From Thermoflexia bacterium (lineage in GTDB: Bacteria > Chloroflexota > Anaerolineae > B4-G1 > SLSP01): 54,520 bases of DNA. How positions within the stretch are numbered: the stretch's first letter is position 1; the number at the start of each line of letters is the position of its first letter. This document shows positions 25,864 to 34,008 of the stretch, in pieces. The position numbers and the translations under genes are program-made. The DNA lies in the NCBI GenBank assembly GCA_011192175.1, contig DUEJ01000107.1:1-54520 (forward strand). The letters run 5' to 3'. Under the pieces are notes generated by a model, which made no database searches, had not been told where the DNA came from, and saw only the letters and a program-made list of their open reading frames with translations.

Positions 25864-26910
25864 ATGAATCCGCAGAAACTATTGTACGTTATGTTATCCC
25901 TCATGCTCTTGTTGCCCTTGTTACTGGCCGGATGCCAGAAGGAAACCGCCAGCACCGAGATCAACGTACTCTGCACACCTCAGGAAGAATGGTGTCAGGG
26001 AATGAAACAGGAATTTGAAAAAGAATTTGACATTACCGTAAACTACGTGCGAATGTCCAGCGGCGAGGCGCTGGCCCGCTTGCAGGCCGAACAGGACAAT
26101 CCGCAATTCGACATCTGGTGGGGGGGGCCGATTGATAGCTTCGTCGCGGGCACAGAGATGGGATTATTTGAAGCCTATGATTCCCCCAACTACGCCAACC
26201 TGCTCGATCAAGCGAAGTATAAAGACGCCAACAATCATTGGGCTGGCATTTACGTAGGTTCGCTCGGTTTCTGCACCAATACGGATTGGTTAGCCGCACA
26301 CCCTGGAGTGGAAGCTCCCACTTCCTGGGCCGACTTGCTCAAACCGGAATTCGAAGATCAAGTGATGGTGGCCCACCCCTCCACCTCTGGCACCTCATAT
26401 ACCGCCCTCTCCACCATCCTACAAATTATGGGGGATGAAAAAGGTTGGGAATACTTGGAGCAGTATGCTGGCCAAGTACACCAGTTCACCAAGAGCGGTT
26501 CCGCACCGGGTAAATTCGTAGGACAGGGAGAAGCAGCCGTCGGCATCGTCTTCTCACACGATATCGTCCATGAGATTGATGACAACAACTTACCCTTAAT
26601 GTTGACCTTCCCCTCGGAAGGCACCGGCTATGAGATCGGCGGCATGGGCATCATCAAAGGCGCCCAGCATCTGGACGCGGCTCAACAGTGGTTCGACTGG
26701 GCGCTGACCGCAGAAACGCAATCCTTAGGCCCCAAGTATCACGCCTATCAGGCCCCCACCGTCAAGGGTGTGGCGCTCTCGCACCCCGAGTTGCTCGAAG
26801 TTACCTTGATCGATTATGATTTCCAGTGGGCGGGCACGCACAAGGTTGAATTCGTCGATAAATTCACTAACGAGATCTTCGCGGCCGATAACTTACGGCT
26901 AAAGGACTAA
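25864..26910 (+). CDS. ABC transporter solute-binding lipoprotein, ferric-iron type
   Basis: The 348-residue protein has a lipoprotein signal with lipobox LLLAGC and AGGAGG directly before ATG 25864. The mature part shows INVLCTPQEEWCQGMKQEFEKEFDITVNYVRMSSGEALARLQAE and FDIWWGGPIDSFVAGTEMGLFE, then PTSWADLLKPEFEDQVMVAHPSTSGTSY. This is the pattern of the FbpA/AfuA/FutA group that binds Fe3+, also shared by 2-aminoethylphosphonate- and thiamine-binding relatives. Two extra Cys (CTPQEEWC) near the start of the mature chain could form a disulfide. It heads an operon with a permease and an ATPase; the ligand is probable, not proven. Confidence 0.87.
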   Translation: MNPQKLLYVMLSLMLLLPLLLAGCQKETASTEINVLCTPQEEWCQGMKQEFEKEFDITVNYVRMSSGEALARLQAEQDNPQFDIWWGGPIDSFVAGTEMGLFEAYDSPNYANLLDQAKYKDANNHWAGIYVGSLGFCTNTDWLAAHPGVEAPTSWADLLKPEFEDQVMVAHPSTSGTSYTALSTILQIMGDEKGWEYLEQYAGQVHQFTKSGSAPGKFVGQGEAAVGIVFSHDIVHEIDDNNLPLMLTFPSEGTGYEIGGMGIIKGAQHLDAAQQWFDWALTAETQSLGPKYHAYQAPTVKGVALSHPELLEVTLIDYDFQWAGTHKVEFVDKFTNEIFAADNLRLKD

Positions 26911-26915
26911 CTACT

Positions 26916-26959
26916 GGGAGTGCAAAGAGCCTTAAGTTTGTGAAGTTCTCCGCACTCCC
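26916..26959 (+). promoter_or_regulatory. Stem-loop after the binding-protein gene
   Basis: GGGAGTGC and GCACTCCC close a 28-nt loop that can pair further (GAG with CTC), starting 6 bp after the stop. It probably stabilises the binding-protein mRNA. Confidence 0.6.
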
Positions 26960-26976
26960 CTAACAGTGAATTTCCA

Positions 26977-27037
26977 GCGGTAACGCAGTCACGAATATCA
27001 CTCAGCTCTTCACCAGATATTCCAATTGCGTTACCGC
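26977..27037 (+). terminator. Long-loop hairpin with T-run (attenuator) before the permease gene
   Basis: GCGGTAACGCA and TGCGTTACCGC form an 11-bp perfect stem with a 39-nt loop, followed by CAGTTTTTGTTA. It may terminate part of the transcripts before the permease. Confidence 0.65.
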
Positions 27038-27105
27038 CAGTTTTTGTTACTCCGGCATATTATTTTTGAAACTTCAGCCACGCGCACTATCAGGGAGGAA
27101 CGCCT

Positions 27106-29382
27106 ATGGAAGAAAAATCTCTGGCTACCAAAAAACCCGGCCCCCTAAAACGGATTCTACAACGTCGCTACCGCGAGTTTGTGCTCATCGCCCAGGACCC
27201 AGTGTTATTCATCAGTCTCATGCTCTGTAGCATTTTCTTGCTCGTCTTTATCTTTTACCCCATCTTTCAGACCATCAGCAATGGCTTTTTTAACACCACC
27301 GGACAATTTGATCTAACTTACTTTACCCGCTTTTTTGATGCTTACTACGGCTCTCAAGCGCGGCTGGTCTTCCGCAATACGATGACCATGGGGCTATTGA
27401 CAGCGTTGGGCGGCACACTCTTGGGATTTATCTTCGCTTATACCCTAGTGCGCTGTGATATTCCGGGGAGACGCTGGGTACACATCCTCGCGCTGCTCCC
27501 CACCGTCTCCCCGCCCTTCGCGCTTTCCTTGAGCACCATCTTGCTCTTTGGACGTAACGGCCTCATTACCCACAAAGTGCTGGGGATGTCATTCCCCGTC
27601 GGCAGCAATGATATCTACGGGATGGATGGGCTGGTCGCGGTACAGATGATTACCTTTTTCTCGGCGGCTTACTTGATGCTGCGCGCCATGTTGGAACGGT
27701 TAGATCCGGCCATGGAGGAGGCTGCCGCCAGCATGGGAGCGGGACGCTTTCACATCTTCCGCACCGTGACGTTGCCGCTCCTAATTCCCGGCATAGGCGG
27801 CTCGATCTTATTACTCTTCGTAGAATCGCTCGCCGACCTGGGAAACCCGCTCTTTATCTCCGGCAACGTGATGGTACTCTCGGCGCAGATCTTCTTGGCC
27901 ATCAGCGGCGAGTACAATTACCAGAAAGCTTCAGCTCTGGCCCTCGTCTTGCTGATTCCCACCTTGATTGTCTTCTTAGTCCAACGCTATTACGTCAGCC
28001 GGCGTTCCTACATCTCTGTCACCGGAAAACCAACGGGGGGACAACATAAGGAGAGCAATCCGTGGATCCGCTGGACGTTCATTGGTATCACCTATCTAGC
28101 TTGCCTGCTCGTAGTGACCCTCTATTTAGGGATTATCGTCGGCTCCTTCAGCACTGCCTGGGGCACCGATTTCACACCGACGCTAATGTGGTGGCGGTTG
28201 ATGGTGACGCGCGGTATCGAAGCGATTCTGGATACCACCTTCCTCAGCGTGCTCGCGACACCCATCGCGGTGCTCATCGGCATGGTAGTCGCTTCCTTAG
28301 TCGTCCGCAAAAAATTCAGCGGCAAGGACGTGTTGGACTTTGGCTCCAACTTAGGTGGCGCGATCCCCGGTACCATCTTGGGCATCGGCTTTGTCTTGGC
28401 CTTCAGCACTCCCCCGATGCTGATCGTGATCTTGCTCTACATGGTCCTCTCCATTTTCTTGGTCCGGTCGCTCTTTGACAAACCCCGGGAGCAGCTCATC
28501 GTCCTCGCTCTCGGTTCGGCCCTGGGCATGGGTCTCAGTTTCCTGGATGGGCCGTTAGGGCTGCGTGGCCTTTACTACCTCTTGGGCGGTCTCTCCATCG
28601 CGCTGGGCCTTTATTTCCACTGGGGACGCGGCATGAAGCAACGGGGACAGCTCTTGCTATTACTAGGCGGTTACTTTTTCGCCTATGATCTAAGCGATTA
28701 CTTGGCGATGCCCATCGCGACTCTCAGCCGCAATATATCCGGCGGCTTTTGGAGTAATGCCATCTATCAATTCGCTACCTATGTCAAGGTTCCTTTTCAG
28801 CTACCCCCGATTTTCTTAGCTGCCGGCCTGATCTTTGGCGGGCTATTCTTCGTAAAACCCGAAAAAGACAGCTGGCGGCTCGCGCTGGCTATTGGAGCGC
28901 TGGCCATCTCTTGCGCGCTCACCTTCACTGACGCGCCGTTAGCGCTGGTCGGCAGCCCCTTCATTATCATTGCCGCTTACGCTGTGCGGAGCCTGCCAGC
29001 CTCAGTGCGCGCGGGCATCGCCGCCTTGCAGCAGATTGATCCAACGATTGAAGAGGCTTCAAGTATCCTGGGCGCGGACGCCCAATATACCTTTCGCAAA
29101 GTGACGCTTCCGTTGATCTTGCCAGCGCTCCTCTCCGGGCTGATCTTCAGTTTCACGCGCCACATGACCAGCGTCTCAGCCATCATCTTCCTGGTCAACG
29201 CCCGCTGGCGGATCGTCACGGCCGCCATCCTCAGCGAGTGGGAACAGGGCGGCATCAGCATCGCCGCCGCGTATTCCACCACGATCATCATCTTTGTCCT
29301 AATCGCCATCGGGTTGCTCTACTTCGTCACCAATAAGTTGCTGAAAGGTCAGGGGAGTGTGGATCTGAACCTCGGCGCATAG
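27106..29382 (+). CDS. Fused two-domain ABC permease (FbpB-like) with an extra membrane insert
   Basis: The 758-residue permease is much longer than the usual 500-560. Half one (about 30-305) has the EAA loop LERLDPAMEEAAASMGAGRFHIFRTVTLPLLIPG. Half two (about 320-750) has LQQIDPTIEEASSILGADAQYTFRKVTLPLILPAL. The match to FbpB-type permeases is interrupted inside half two: after GTILGIGFVLAFSTPP (about residue 437) come about 170 residues with roughly five further hydrophobic spans (LLYMVLSIFLV, LYYLLGGLSIALGLYF, LLLLLGGYFFAYDL and others). The family pattern resumes at APLALVGSPFIIIAAYAVRSLP (about 610). The insert has no function I recognise. ATG 27106 has GGGAGG 7 nt upstream. It is the transmembrane channel for the transporter at 25864-30522. 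Confidence 0.9.
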   Translation: MEEKSLATKKPGPLKRILQRRYREFVLIAQDPVLFISLMLCSIFLLVFIFYPIFQTISNGFFNTTGQFDLTYFTRFFDAYYGSQARLVFRNTMTMGLLTALGGTLLGFIFAYTLVRCDIPGRRWVHILALLPTVSPPFALSLSTILLFGRNGLITHKVLGMSFPVGSNDIYGMDGLVAVQMITFFSAAYLMLRAMLERLDPAMEEAAASMGAGRFHIFRTVTLPLLIPGIGGSILLLFVESLADLGNPLFISGNVMVLSAQIFLAISGEYNYQKASALALVLLIPTLIVFLVQRYYVSRRSYISVTGKPTGGQHKESNPWIRWTFIGITYLACLLVVTLYLGIIVGSFSTAWGTDFTPTLMWWRLMVTRGIEAILDTTFLSVLATPIAVLIGMVVASLVVRKKFSGKDVLDFGSNLGGAIPGTILGIGFVLAFSTPPMLIVILLYMVLSIFLVRSLFDKPREQLIVLALGSALGMGLSFLDGPLGLRGLYYLLGGLSIALGLYFHWGRGMKQRGQLLLLLGGYFFAYDLSDYLAMPIATLSRNISGGFWSNAIYQFATYVKVPFQLPPIFLAAGLIFGGLFFVKPEKDSWRLALAIGALAISCALTFTDAPLALVGSPFIIIAAYAVRSLPASVRAGIAALQQIDPTIEEASSILGADAQYTFRKVTLPLILPALLSGLIFSFTRHMTSVSAIIFLVNARWRIVTAAILSEWEQGGISIAAAYSTTIIIFVLIAIGLLYFVTNKLLKGQGSVDLNLGA

Positions 29383-29442
29383 CTTCGAGGGCGCGGTACA
29401 AGAATTGCTCATCTGTGGTCAACAATCGGAGGATTATAGATT

Positions 29443-30522
29443 ATGTTTTTATCATTGAAAAATCTGGTTAAGATATTCCCACCTCGGGGCGGAAGCACTG
29501 AAGTGACGGCGGTAGACAACATCTCCCTAGATATTGCGAAAGGGGAAATGATAACTTTGCTGGGACCTTCAGGTTGCGGCAAAACCACCACCCTGCGACT
29601 GATTGCCGGTTTTGAATTTCCCACACGGGGATATATTTCACTGGATGGGCAGAGAATCAACGAACTTCCCCCACACCAGCGGGATATGTCCATGGTCTTC
29701 CAAAGCTACGCGATCTTTCCCCATCTCAACGTCTTTGAAAACATAGCCTATGGGCTAAACGTGCAGCGGGTAGGGAAAAAAGAACTTCGGGAACGGGTCG
29801 CAAAAGTCATGGCGTTGGTGGAGCTAGAAGGGCTGGAGAACCGCGCCCCCAATCAACTTTCCGGCGGGCAACAACAGCGGGTAGCCCTCTCCCGCGCGCT
29901 AGTTATGGAACCTAAGGTGCTGTTGATGGATGAACCACTCTCCAATTTGGATGCCAAACTCCGCGAGCAAATGCGCTCAGAAATTCGGCGCATCCAGCAA
30001 ACCTTGGGGATTACCAGTGTCTACGTCACCCACGACCAGATCGAGGCCATGACGCTCTCCGACCGGGTGGTAGTTATGAACAACGGTATCATTGAACAAG
30101 TCGCGCCGCCGCAAGAAGTTTACCGCCATCCCCAAACCAAGTTTGTGGCGGATTTCATCGGACGGGCGAATTTCATCAGCGGCACGGTTAAAGGAGTAGC
30201 AGGCGACGCCTTGATCGCCACTGCGCTGGGCCAAACGCTCCACCTCACCAATATACAAAAGAGTTACGCTACTGGCAGCCAGATCACGTTGGTAGTGCGC
30301 CCAGAAATGGTACACCTCCATGACCAGGAGGGAACTTATTCCGCCACCGTGCGCCAGGCCGCTTATTTGGGCGATAAGATCGATTACCAGGTCGAAATCA
30401 GAGGGCAGCTACTGGACGTCGTGGAATCTGATCCTACGCGCATCGCTAAAATTTACCCCGCCGGGACAAAAATTAGCGCCAGCTTCCACGAATCCTGTAT
30501 CCACCTGCTCCCGGCTGAATGA
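29443..30522 (+). CDS. ABC transporter ATP-binding protein, FbpC/AfuC type
   Basis: The 359-residue ATPase has Walker A GPSGCGKTT (about 44-52), Q-loop MVFQSYAIFPHL, signature LSGGQQQRVALSRAL, Walker B VLLMDEPLSNLD and H-loop VTHDQIEAMTLSDRV, all intact. Residues 245-355 form a TOBE-type regulatory domain, as in FbpC/PotA/MalK relatives. It energises the permease encoded 60 bp upstream. The start ATG 29443 has GGAGG 10 nt before it. With the binding protein and permease it completes an iron-type importer. Confidence 0.93.
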   Translation: MFLSLKNLVKIFPPRGGSTEVTAVDNISLDIAKGEMITLLGPSGCGKTTTLRLIAGFEFPTRGYISLDGQRINELPPHQRDMSMVFQSYAIFPHLNVFENIAYGLNVQRVGKKELRERVAKVMALVELEGLENRAPNQLSGGQQQRVALSRALVMEPKVLLMDEPLSNLDAKLREQMRSEIRRIQQTLGITSVYVTHDQIEAMTLSDRVVVMNNGIIEQVAPPQEVYRHPQTKFVADFIGRANFISGTVKGVAGDALIATALGQTLHLTNIQKSYATGSQITLVVRPEMVHLHDQEGTYSATVRQAAYLGDKIDYQVEIRGQLLDVVESDPTRIAKIYPAGTKISASFHESCIHLLPAE

Positions 30523-30677
30523 AGACTGCCCCTACTGAGGAAAGATGAATAACTGCTTTCAAATCTTTGCGGTGAAGCTCTTGGCTCTTTCCGTAGAACC
30601 GTCTGTGTCATCTGTGGCTAGGATTTACCTTAATCTCACAGTCTCACACGCAATCCCAGAAGCCCTCCCGGTTCTCC

Positions 30678-30705
30678 TTGACAATTAACCAGATAATTAT
30701 ATAAT
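30678..30705 (+). promoter_or_regulatory. Promoter of the glutaredoxin gene
   Basis: TTGACA (30678-30683), a 16-nt spacer and TATAAT (30700-30705) are both perfect consensus boxes, 42 bp before the start codon. Confidence 0.9.
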
Positions 30706-30746
30706 AAAATATGGTTATTTGAGATATTACTAGACAAGGAGTTGCC

Positions 30747-30998
30747 ATGAAAGAAGAAAAAAAACAACCGCGAGTGCTCGTTTTTTCCACCCCCACTTGC
30801 CCGCATTGTAAACATGTCAAGAGCTATCTACGCAAAAATAACATCCAATTCAAAGATATTGATGTCTCCCGTGACCAGTCCGCGGCCCGCGATATGATGC
30901 GTCGCAGTGGCCGTCAGGGAGTACCACAGATTGACATCAATGGGCGGATTGTAGTGGGCTTTAACCGCCGCAAGATTAATCAGCTGCTCGGCTTGTAA
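30747..30998 (+). CDS. Glutaredoxin-family protein
   Basis: The 83-residue thioredoxin-fold protein has the redox motif CPHC (FSTPTCPHCKHVKSYL) at about residues 18-21, the cis-Pro loop GVPQIDINGRIVVGF, and the final helix. CPHC rather than CPYC places it among NrdH/Grx-like proteins of uncertain partner. It should carry out dithiol-disulfide exchange in the cytoplasm. AAGGAG lies 5 nt before ATG 30747. A consensus promoter upstream and a strong terminator downstream show that it is expressed alone. Confidence 0.92.
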   Translation: MKEEKKQPRVLVFSTPTCPHCKHVKSYLRKNNIQFKDIDVSRDQSAARDMMRRSGRQGVPQIDINGRIVVGFNRRKINQLLGL

Positions 30999-31022
30999 CC
31001 ACTAACGTTCAACGTACAATCA

Positions 31023-31054
31023 AAAAGACGTGGGGAGTATTCCCCACGTCTTTT
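31023..31054. terminator. Bidirectional terminator between glutaredoxin and miaA
   Basis: AAAAGACGTGGGGA and TCCCCACGTCTTTT form a perfect 14-bp stem with a 4-nt loop and A/T tracts at both ends. It serves the plus-strand glutaredoxin gene and the minus-strand miaA. Confidence 0.93.
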
Positions 31055-31077
31055 GCGCTGGATGACTGGCTCTCCTT

Positions 31078-32013
31078 TTACCCGCTCATAAAATCAGTCC
31101 CCAGCCGGGCGATTGCTACCGCCGGCTCTTCCGTAACATCTAACCAGTGGATTTCGTCCCCGTTAAACCAGGTGTATTGACGGCGAATAAAATCATGCGT
31201 CTCCAACTTGATGCGTTCCACAGCCTCGGCTAACGTACACTTCCCGGCCAGATAAGGCCGCAACTGGCTATATCCTAACCCTGACATGGCCGGCAACCCC
31301 CAACCGTACCCGCCGGCGAGCAGCCGGCGCACCTCGGCCACCAGTCCCATGTCGATCATCGCCTCCACCCGCGCATCGACGCGCTCGTAAAGTGCATCCC
31401 GCTCCATCGTCAGGCCAATTTGCAACACGCGATACGGGGACGGAACACGCCGCCGCAACTCGGAGAAGGGCCGCCCCGTTTTGAGCGACACTTCCAATGC
31501 GCGGATGATGCGCCGCAAATTGTGCGGATGGATGAACTCCACGGCGTCCGCGTCCAACGCCAACAACCGCCGCCAGAGCGCGTCTGGAGCGTGGGCTGCC
31601 AACGCTTCCAGCTCGGCGCGCAATTCTGGATCGGGGGGCACATGCGGCACCTGCCAGCCCTGGAGCAACGCGCGCAGATACTGCCCCGTTCCGCCCACCA
31701 GAAAAGGCAACTTACCGCGTCGGTGGATTTCCTGGATCAGCGGGCGCGCCAACTCCAGGAAGCGTGCCAGACCTACCGTCTCATCCGGGGCCGCGATATC
31801 GATGAGATGATGCCGCACTTGCGCCAACTCCGCCGGTGAGGGCTTGGCCGTCCCGATATCCATGCCGCGATAAAATTGCCGGGAATCCACCGAGATTACT
31901 TCTGCATCCCAACGCGGCCCGATTTCAGCCGCCAGACTAGTCTTACCTATCCCCGTCGGCCCTAAAATCACCACTAGCGGTATCAATGCTGGTTCTGCCA
32001 AATTTGTCTCCAT
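31078..32013 (-). CDS. miaA: tRNA dimethylallyltransferase MiaA
   Basis: The 311-residue enzyme has the P-loop GPTGIGKTSLA, then VISVDSRQFYRGMDIGTAKPSPAE, PFLVGGTGQYLRALLQGW and IRRQYTWFNG, all standard MiaA motifs in order. It transfers a dimethylallyl group to N6 of A37 in tRNAs that read codons starting with U. No Shine-Dalgarno is visible before ATG 32013. It ends at the shared terminator. With queG (34009-35052) the neighbourhood has two anticodon-loop modification genes, though not in one operon. Confidence 0.96.
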   Translation of the reverse strand: METNLAEPALIPLVVILGPTGIGKTSLAAEIGPRWDAEVISVDSRQFYRGMDIGTAKPSPAELAQVRHHLIDIAAPDETVGLARFLELARPLIQEIHRRGKLPFLVGGTGQYLRALLQGWQVPHVPPDPELRAELEALAAHAPDALWRRLLALDADAVEFIHPHNLRRIIRALEVSLKTGRPFSELRRRVPSPYRVLQIGLTMERDALYERVDARVEAMIDMGLVAEVRRLLAGGYGWGLPAMSGLGYSQLRPYLAGKCTLAEAVERIKLETHDFIRRQYTWFNGDEIHWLDVTEEPAVAIARLGTDFMSG

Positions 32014-32052
32014 TTATTACACAAAGCCTAGTCGCCTGACACTTTCAATTTT

Positions 32053-32132
32053 GGACGCAGATTGGCGCAGAAAAACGCAGATTTTTTAGTTTTTTCCTGG
32101 GAAAGCCTTTTTATCAGCGTTCATCTGCGTCC
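32053..32132. repeat. GGACGCAGAT inverted-repeat element
   Basis: The ends GGACGCAGAT and ATCTGCGTCC are perfect 10-bp inverted repeats, with internal CGCAGA repeats and an AT-rich centre. It is related to 37812-37888 and to a half copy at 1882-1901. Confidence 0.75.
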
Positions 32133-32145
32133 CATCCCGTACCTA

Positions 32146-32538
32146 TCACGCAAAATTACCCGGCCACGGCTCCTCGCCCACATCTGGATAGATCGTGATG
32201 CGTTGCAACTTCCCCGTGCGATCCAGCGCCACGGCCACTAATCCCAGATGCCAGCTAGGATCGAGCTCTATGCACTCCGTGCCCAGATAGCGCCGGGCGA
32301 CAGCTTCCATCCGCGCCCGCTTACGCGGCGTCACGGATTGTTCCGGCGATCTGTATGCGGCGCCGCGCCGGGTGCGTACCTCAAAGAAGGTGAGCTCCCC
32401 TTGCCGGGCCGCGACAATATCCACTTCCCCTTCTGGACAGTACCAATTCCGCCGCACAATGCTAAACCCCTGGCGCTCCAATACCCTAGCCGCCAGAATC
32501 TCCCCGCGTCGCCCTAAACCTACCTTACCCTTTGCCAT
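32146..32538 (-). CDS. yraN: YraN-family putative endonuclease (UPF0102)
   Basis: The 130-residue protein has LGRRGEILAARVLERQGFSIVRRNWYCPEGEVDIVAARQGELTFFEVRTR, the UPF0102/YraN core related to Holliday-junction resolvases. The catalytic D/E-x-K pattern reads D..EVR here, with Arg in place of the usual Lys (EVKxR), so activity is uncertain. The segment SVTPRKRARMEAVARRYL is also typical. In many bacteria yraN neighbours ribosomal or rnhB genes; here it is between miaA and a serine palmitoyltransferase-like gene. ATG 32538 lacks a strong ribosome site. Confidence 0.9.
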   Translation of the reverse strand: MAKGKVGLGRRGEILAARVLERQGFSIVRRNWYCPEGEVDIVAARQGELTFFEVRTRRGAAYRSPEQSVTPRKRARMEAVARRYLGTECIELDPSWHLGLVAVALDRTGKLQRITIYPDVGEEPWPGNFA

Positions 32539-32576
32539 CTAGCTAGCGTAGCGGAATGTCGCCTACTGTCAAATAA

Positions 32577-32628
32577 GCGAAAACGCGAGAAAGCGAGAGA
32601 GCGAAAAGGCGAGTGAGCAAGCGAGGGT
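32577..32628 (+). repeat. Octamer array, locus 3 (about 6.5 units)
   Basis: The units read GCGAAAAC, GCGAGAAA, GCGAGAGA, GCGAAAAG, GCGAGTGA, then a broken unit and GCGAGGGT. The array lies just upstream of yraN on its minus-strand leader. Confidence 0.85.
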
Positions 32629-32720
32629 CTGGTAAACAGAGATAAGGAGTTAGAGGTTAGGAACTTCTTGCCAACTAGCTCTCGGTGGTGAAGGCCCCAT
32701 TTGCCGATTTGCCTGCGCAC

Positions 32721-32749
32721 TTGACCAGGAAAGCTTTTAACTTTACAAT
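32721..32749 (+). promoter_or_regulatory. Promoter of the serine palmitoyltransferase-like gene
   Basis: TTGACC (32721-32726), a 17-nt spacer and TACAAT (32744-32749) lie 60 bp before the start codon. Confidence 0.85.
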
Positions 32750-32808
32750 AAGTTTTTATTATTCAGTATCTGGCCCATTTAGTATTATCCTCAAGGAGGA
32801 TAGAAATT

Positions 32809-33990
32809 ATGGATATTTTCAAGAAGTGTCTAGGCGGCTATCAACCAGCCCAAAAAGTCCGCGCAGCTGGTCTCTACCCCTATTTTATCCCGCTGACCAA
32901 CAACGAGGGGACAGAATCCAGTATCGGGGACCGCAATCTCATCATGATCGGCTCCAACAACTACTTGGGGCTGACCATGCACCCCCAAGTACGCCAGGCG
33001 GCGATTGACGCCATCAACACTTACGGCCCCAGTTGCAGTGGCTCCCGTTTCCTCAACGGGACGTTAGAGCTCCACTTGGAGCTGGAACGCCAGCTGGCAA
33101 GCTGGGTGGGCAAGGAAGCCGCGCTGGTCTTCAGCACCGGCTACCAAGTCAACGTGGGAACCATCCCCGCCATCGTGGGACGCAATGACTACGTCATCAC
33201 GGACAAAGATGATCACGCCAGCATTGTGGACGGCTGCAAGCTGTCTTATGGGAAGATGAAACGTTTTATCCACAACGACATGGCCTCGTTAGAACACGTG
33301 CTCGCCTCCCTGCCAGAGGAAGTGGGGAAACTGGTGGTAGTAGATGGCATCTTCAGCATGGGCGGCGATATCGCCCCACTGCCAGAGATCATCCCCCTTT
33401 GCAAACAATACGGCGCACGACTGATGGTGGACGACGCCCATTCTCTAGGCATCCTAGGCGGCGGGCGCGGCACCGCGGCCCACTTCGACATGACGGATGA
33501 CGTGGACTTGATCATGGGCACTTTCAGCAAGTCCTTCGCCTCGTTAGGCGGGTTCATCGCCGGCGACGCTGACGTGCTGGATTACATCCAGCACACCGCC
33601 CGCTCGCTCATCTTCAGCGCCAGCATCCCCCCGGCCAACGCGGCGGCGGCGCTGGCTTCTTTGGAAGTGATGCGAAAAGAACCGGAGCGCATCGCCCGGC
33701 TCAACGAGATCGGCGCGTTCATGCGTCGCCGTTACCGCGCGTTAGGCTTCGACATCGGCGCCACGGAGACCCCGATCATCCCGATCCTCATCCGGGACGA
33801 TATCAAAACCCTCCAAACCTGGAAAGCCCTCTTCGAGGCGGGCGTCTACACCAACCCCGTGCTCTCCCCGGCCGTGCCGCCAGACCGCACACTCCTCCGC
33901 ACCAGTTACATCGCCACGCACACCGCCGCGCAATTGGAGAAGGTGCTGGCTATCATGGAGCAGGTAGGCCAGGAGCTAGGAATCATCTAG
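32809..33990 (+). CDS. Alpha-oxoamine synthase, serine palmitoyltransferase-like
   Basis: The 393-residue PLP enzyme belongs to the AONS/KBL/SPT family. Features are MIGSNNYLGLTMHPQV, GPSCSGSRFLNGTLELHLELERQLA, LVFSTGYQVNVGTIPAIV, VVDGIFSMGGDIAPLPEI, DDAHSLGILGGGRGT and the PLP-lysine segment GTFSKSFASLGG. The start YPYFIPLTNNEGTE and the wording of the GSRFLNGT block recall bacterial serine palmitoyltransferase more than KBL or BioF; this is recall, not a search. If right, it condenses serine with palmitoyl-CoA, the first step of sphingolipid synthesis. No acyl carrier or other sphingolipid gene is adjacent. AGGAGG lies 9 nt before ATG 32809. Confidence 0.82.
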   Translation: MDIFKKCLGGYQPAQKVRAAGLYPYFIPLTNNEGTESSIGDRNLIMIGSNNYLGLTMHPQVRQAAIDAINTYGPSCSGSRFLNGTLELHLELERQLASWVGKEAALVFSTGYQVNVGTIPAIVGRNDYVITDKDDHASIVDGCKLSYGKMKRFIHNDMASLEHVLASLPEEVGKLVVVDGIFSMGGDIAPLPEIIPLCKQYGARLMVDDAHSLGILGGGRGTAAHFDMTDDVDLIMGTFSKSFASLGGFIAGDADVLDYIQHTARSLIFSASIPPANAAAALASLEVMRKEPERIARLNEIGAFMRRRYRALGFDIGATETPIIPILIRDDIKTLQTWKALFEAGVYTNPVLSPAVPPDRTLLRTSYIATHTAAQLEKVLAIMEQVGQELGII

Positions 33991-34008
33991 GCGGCTGGCC
34001 GCCATTCA

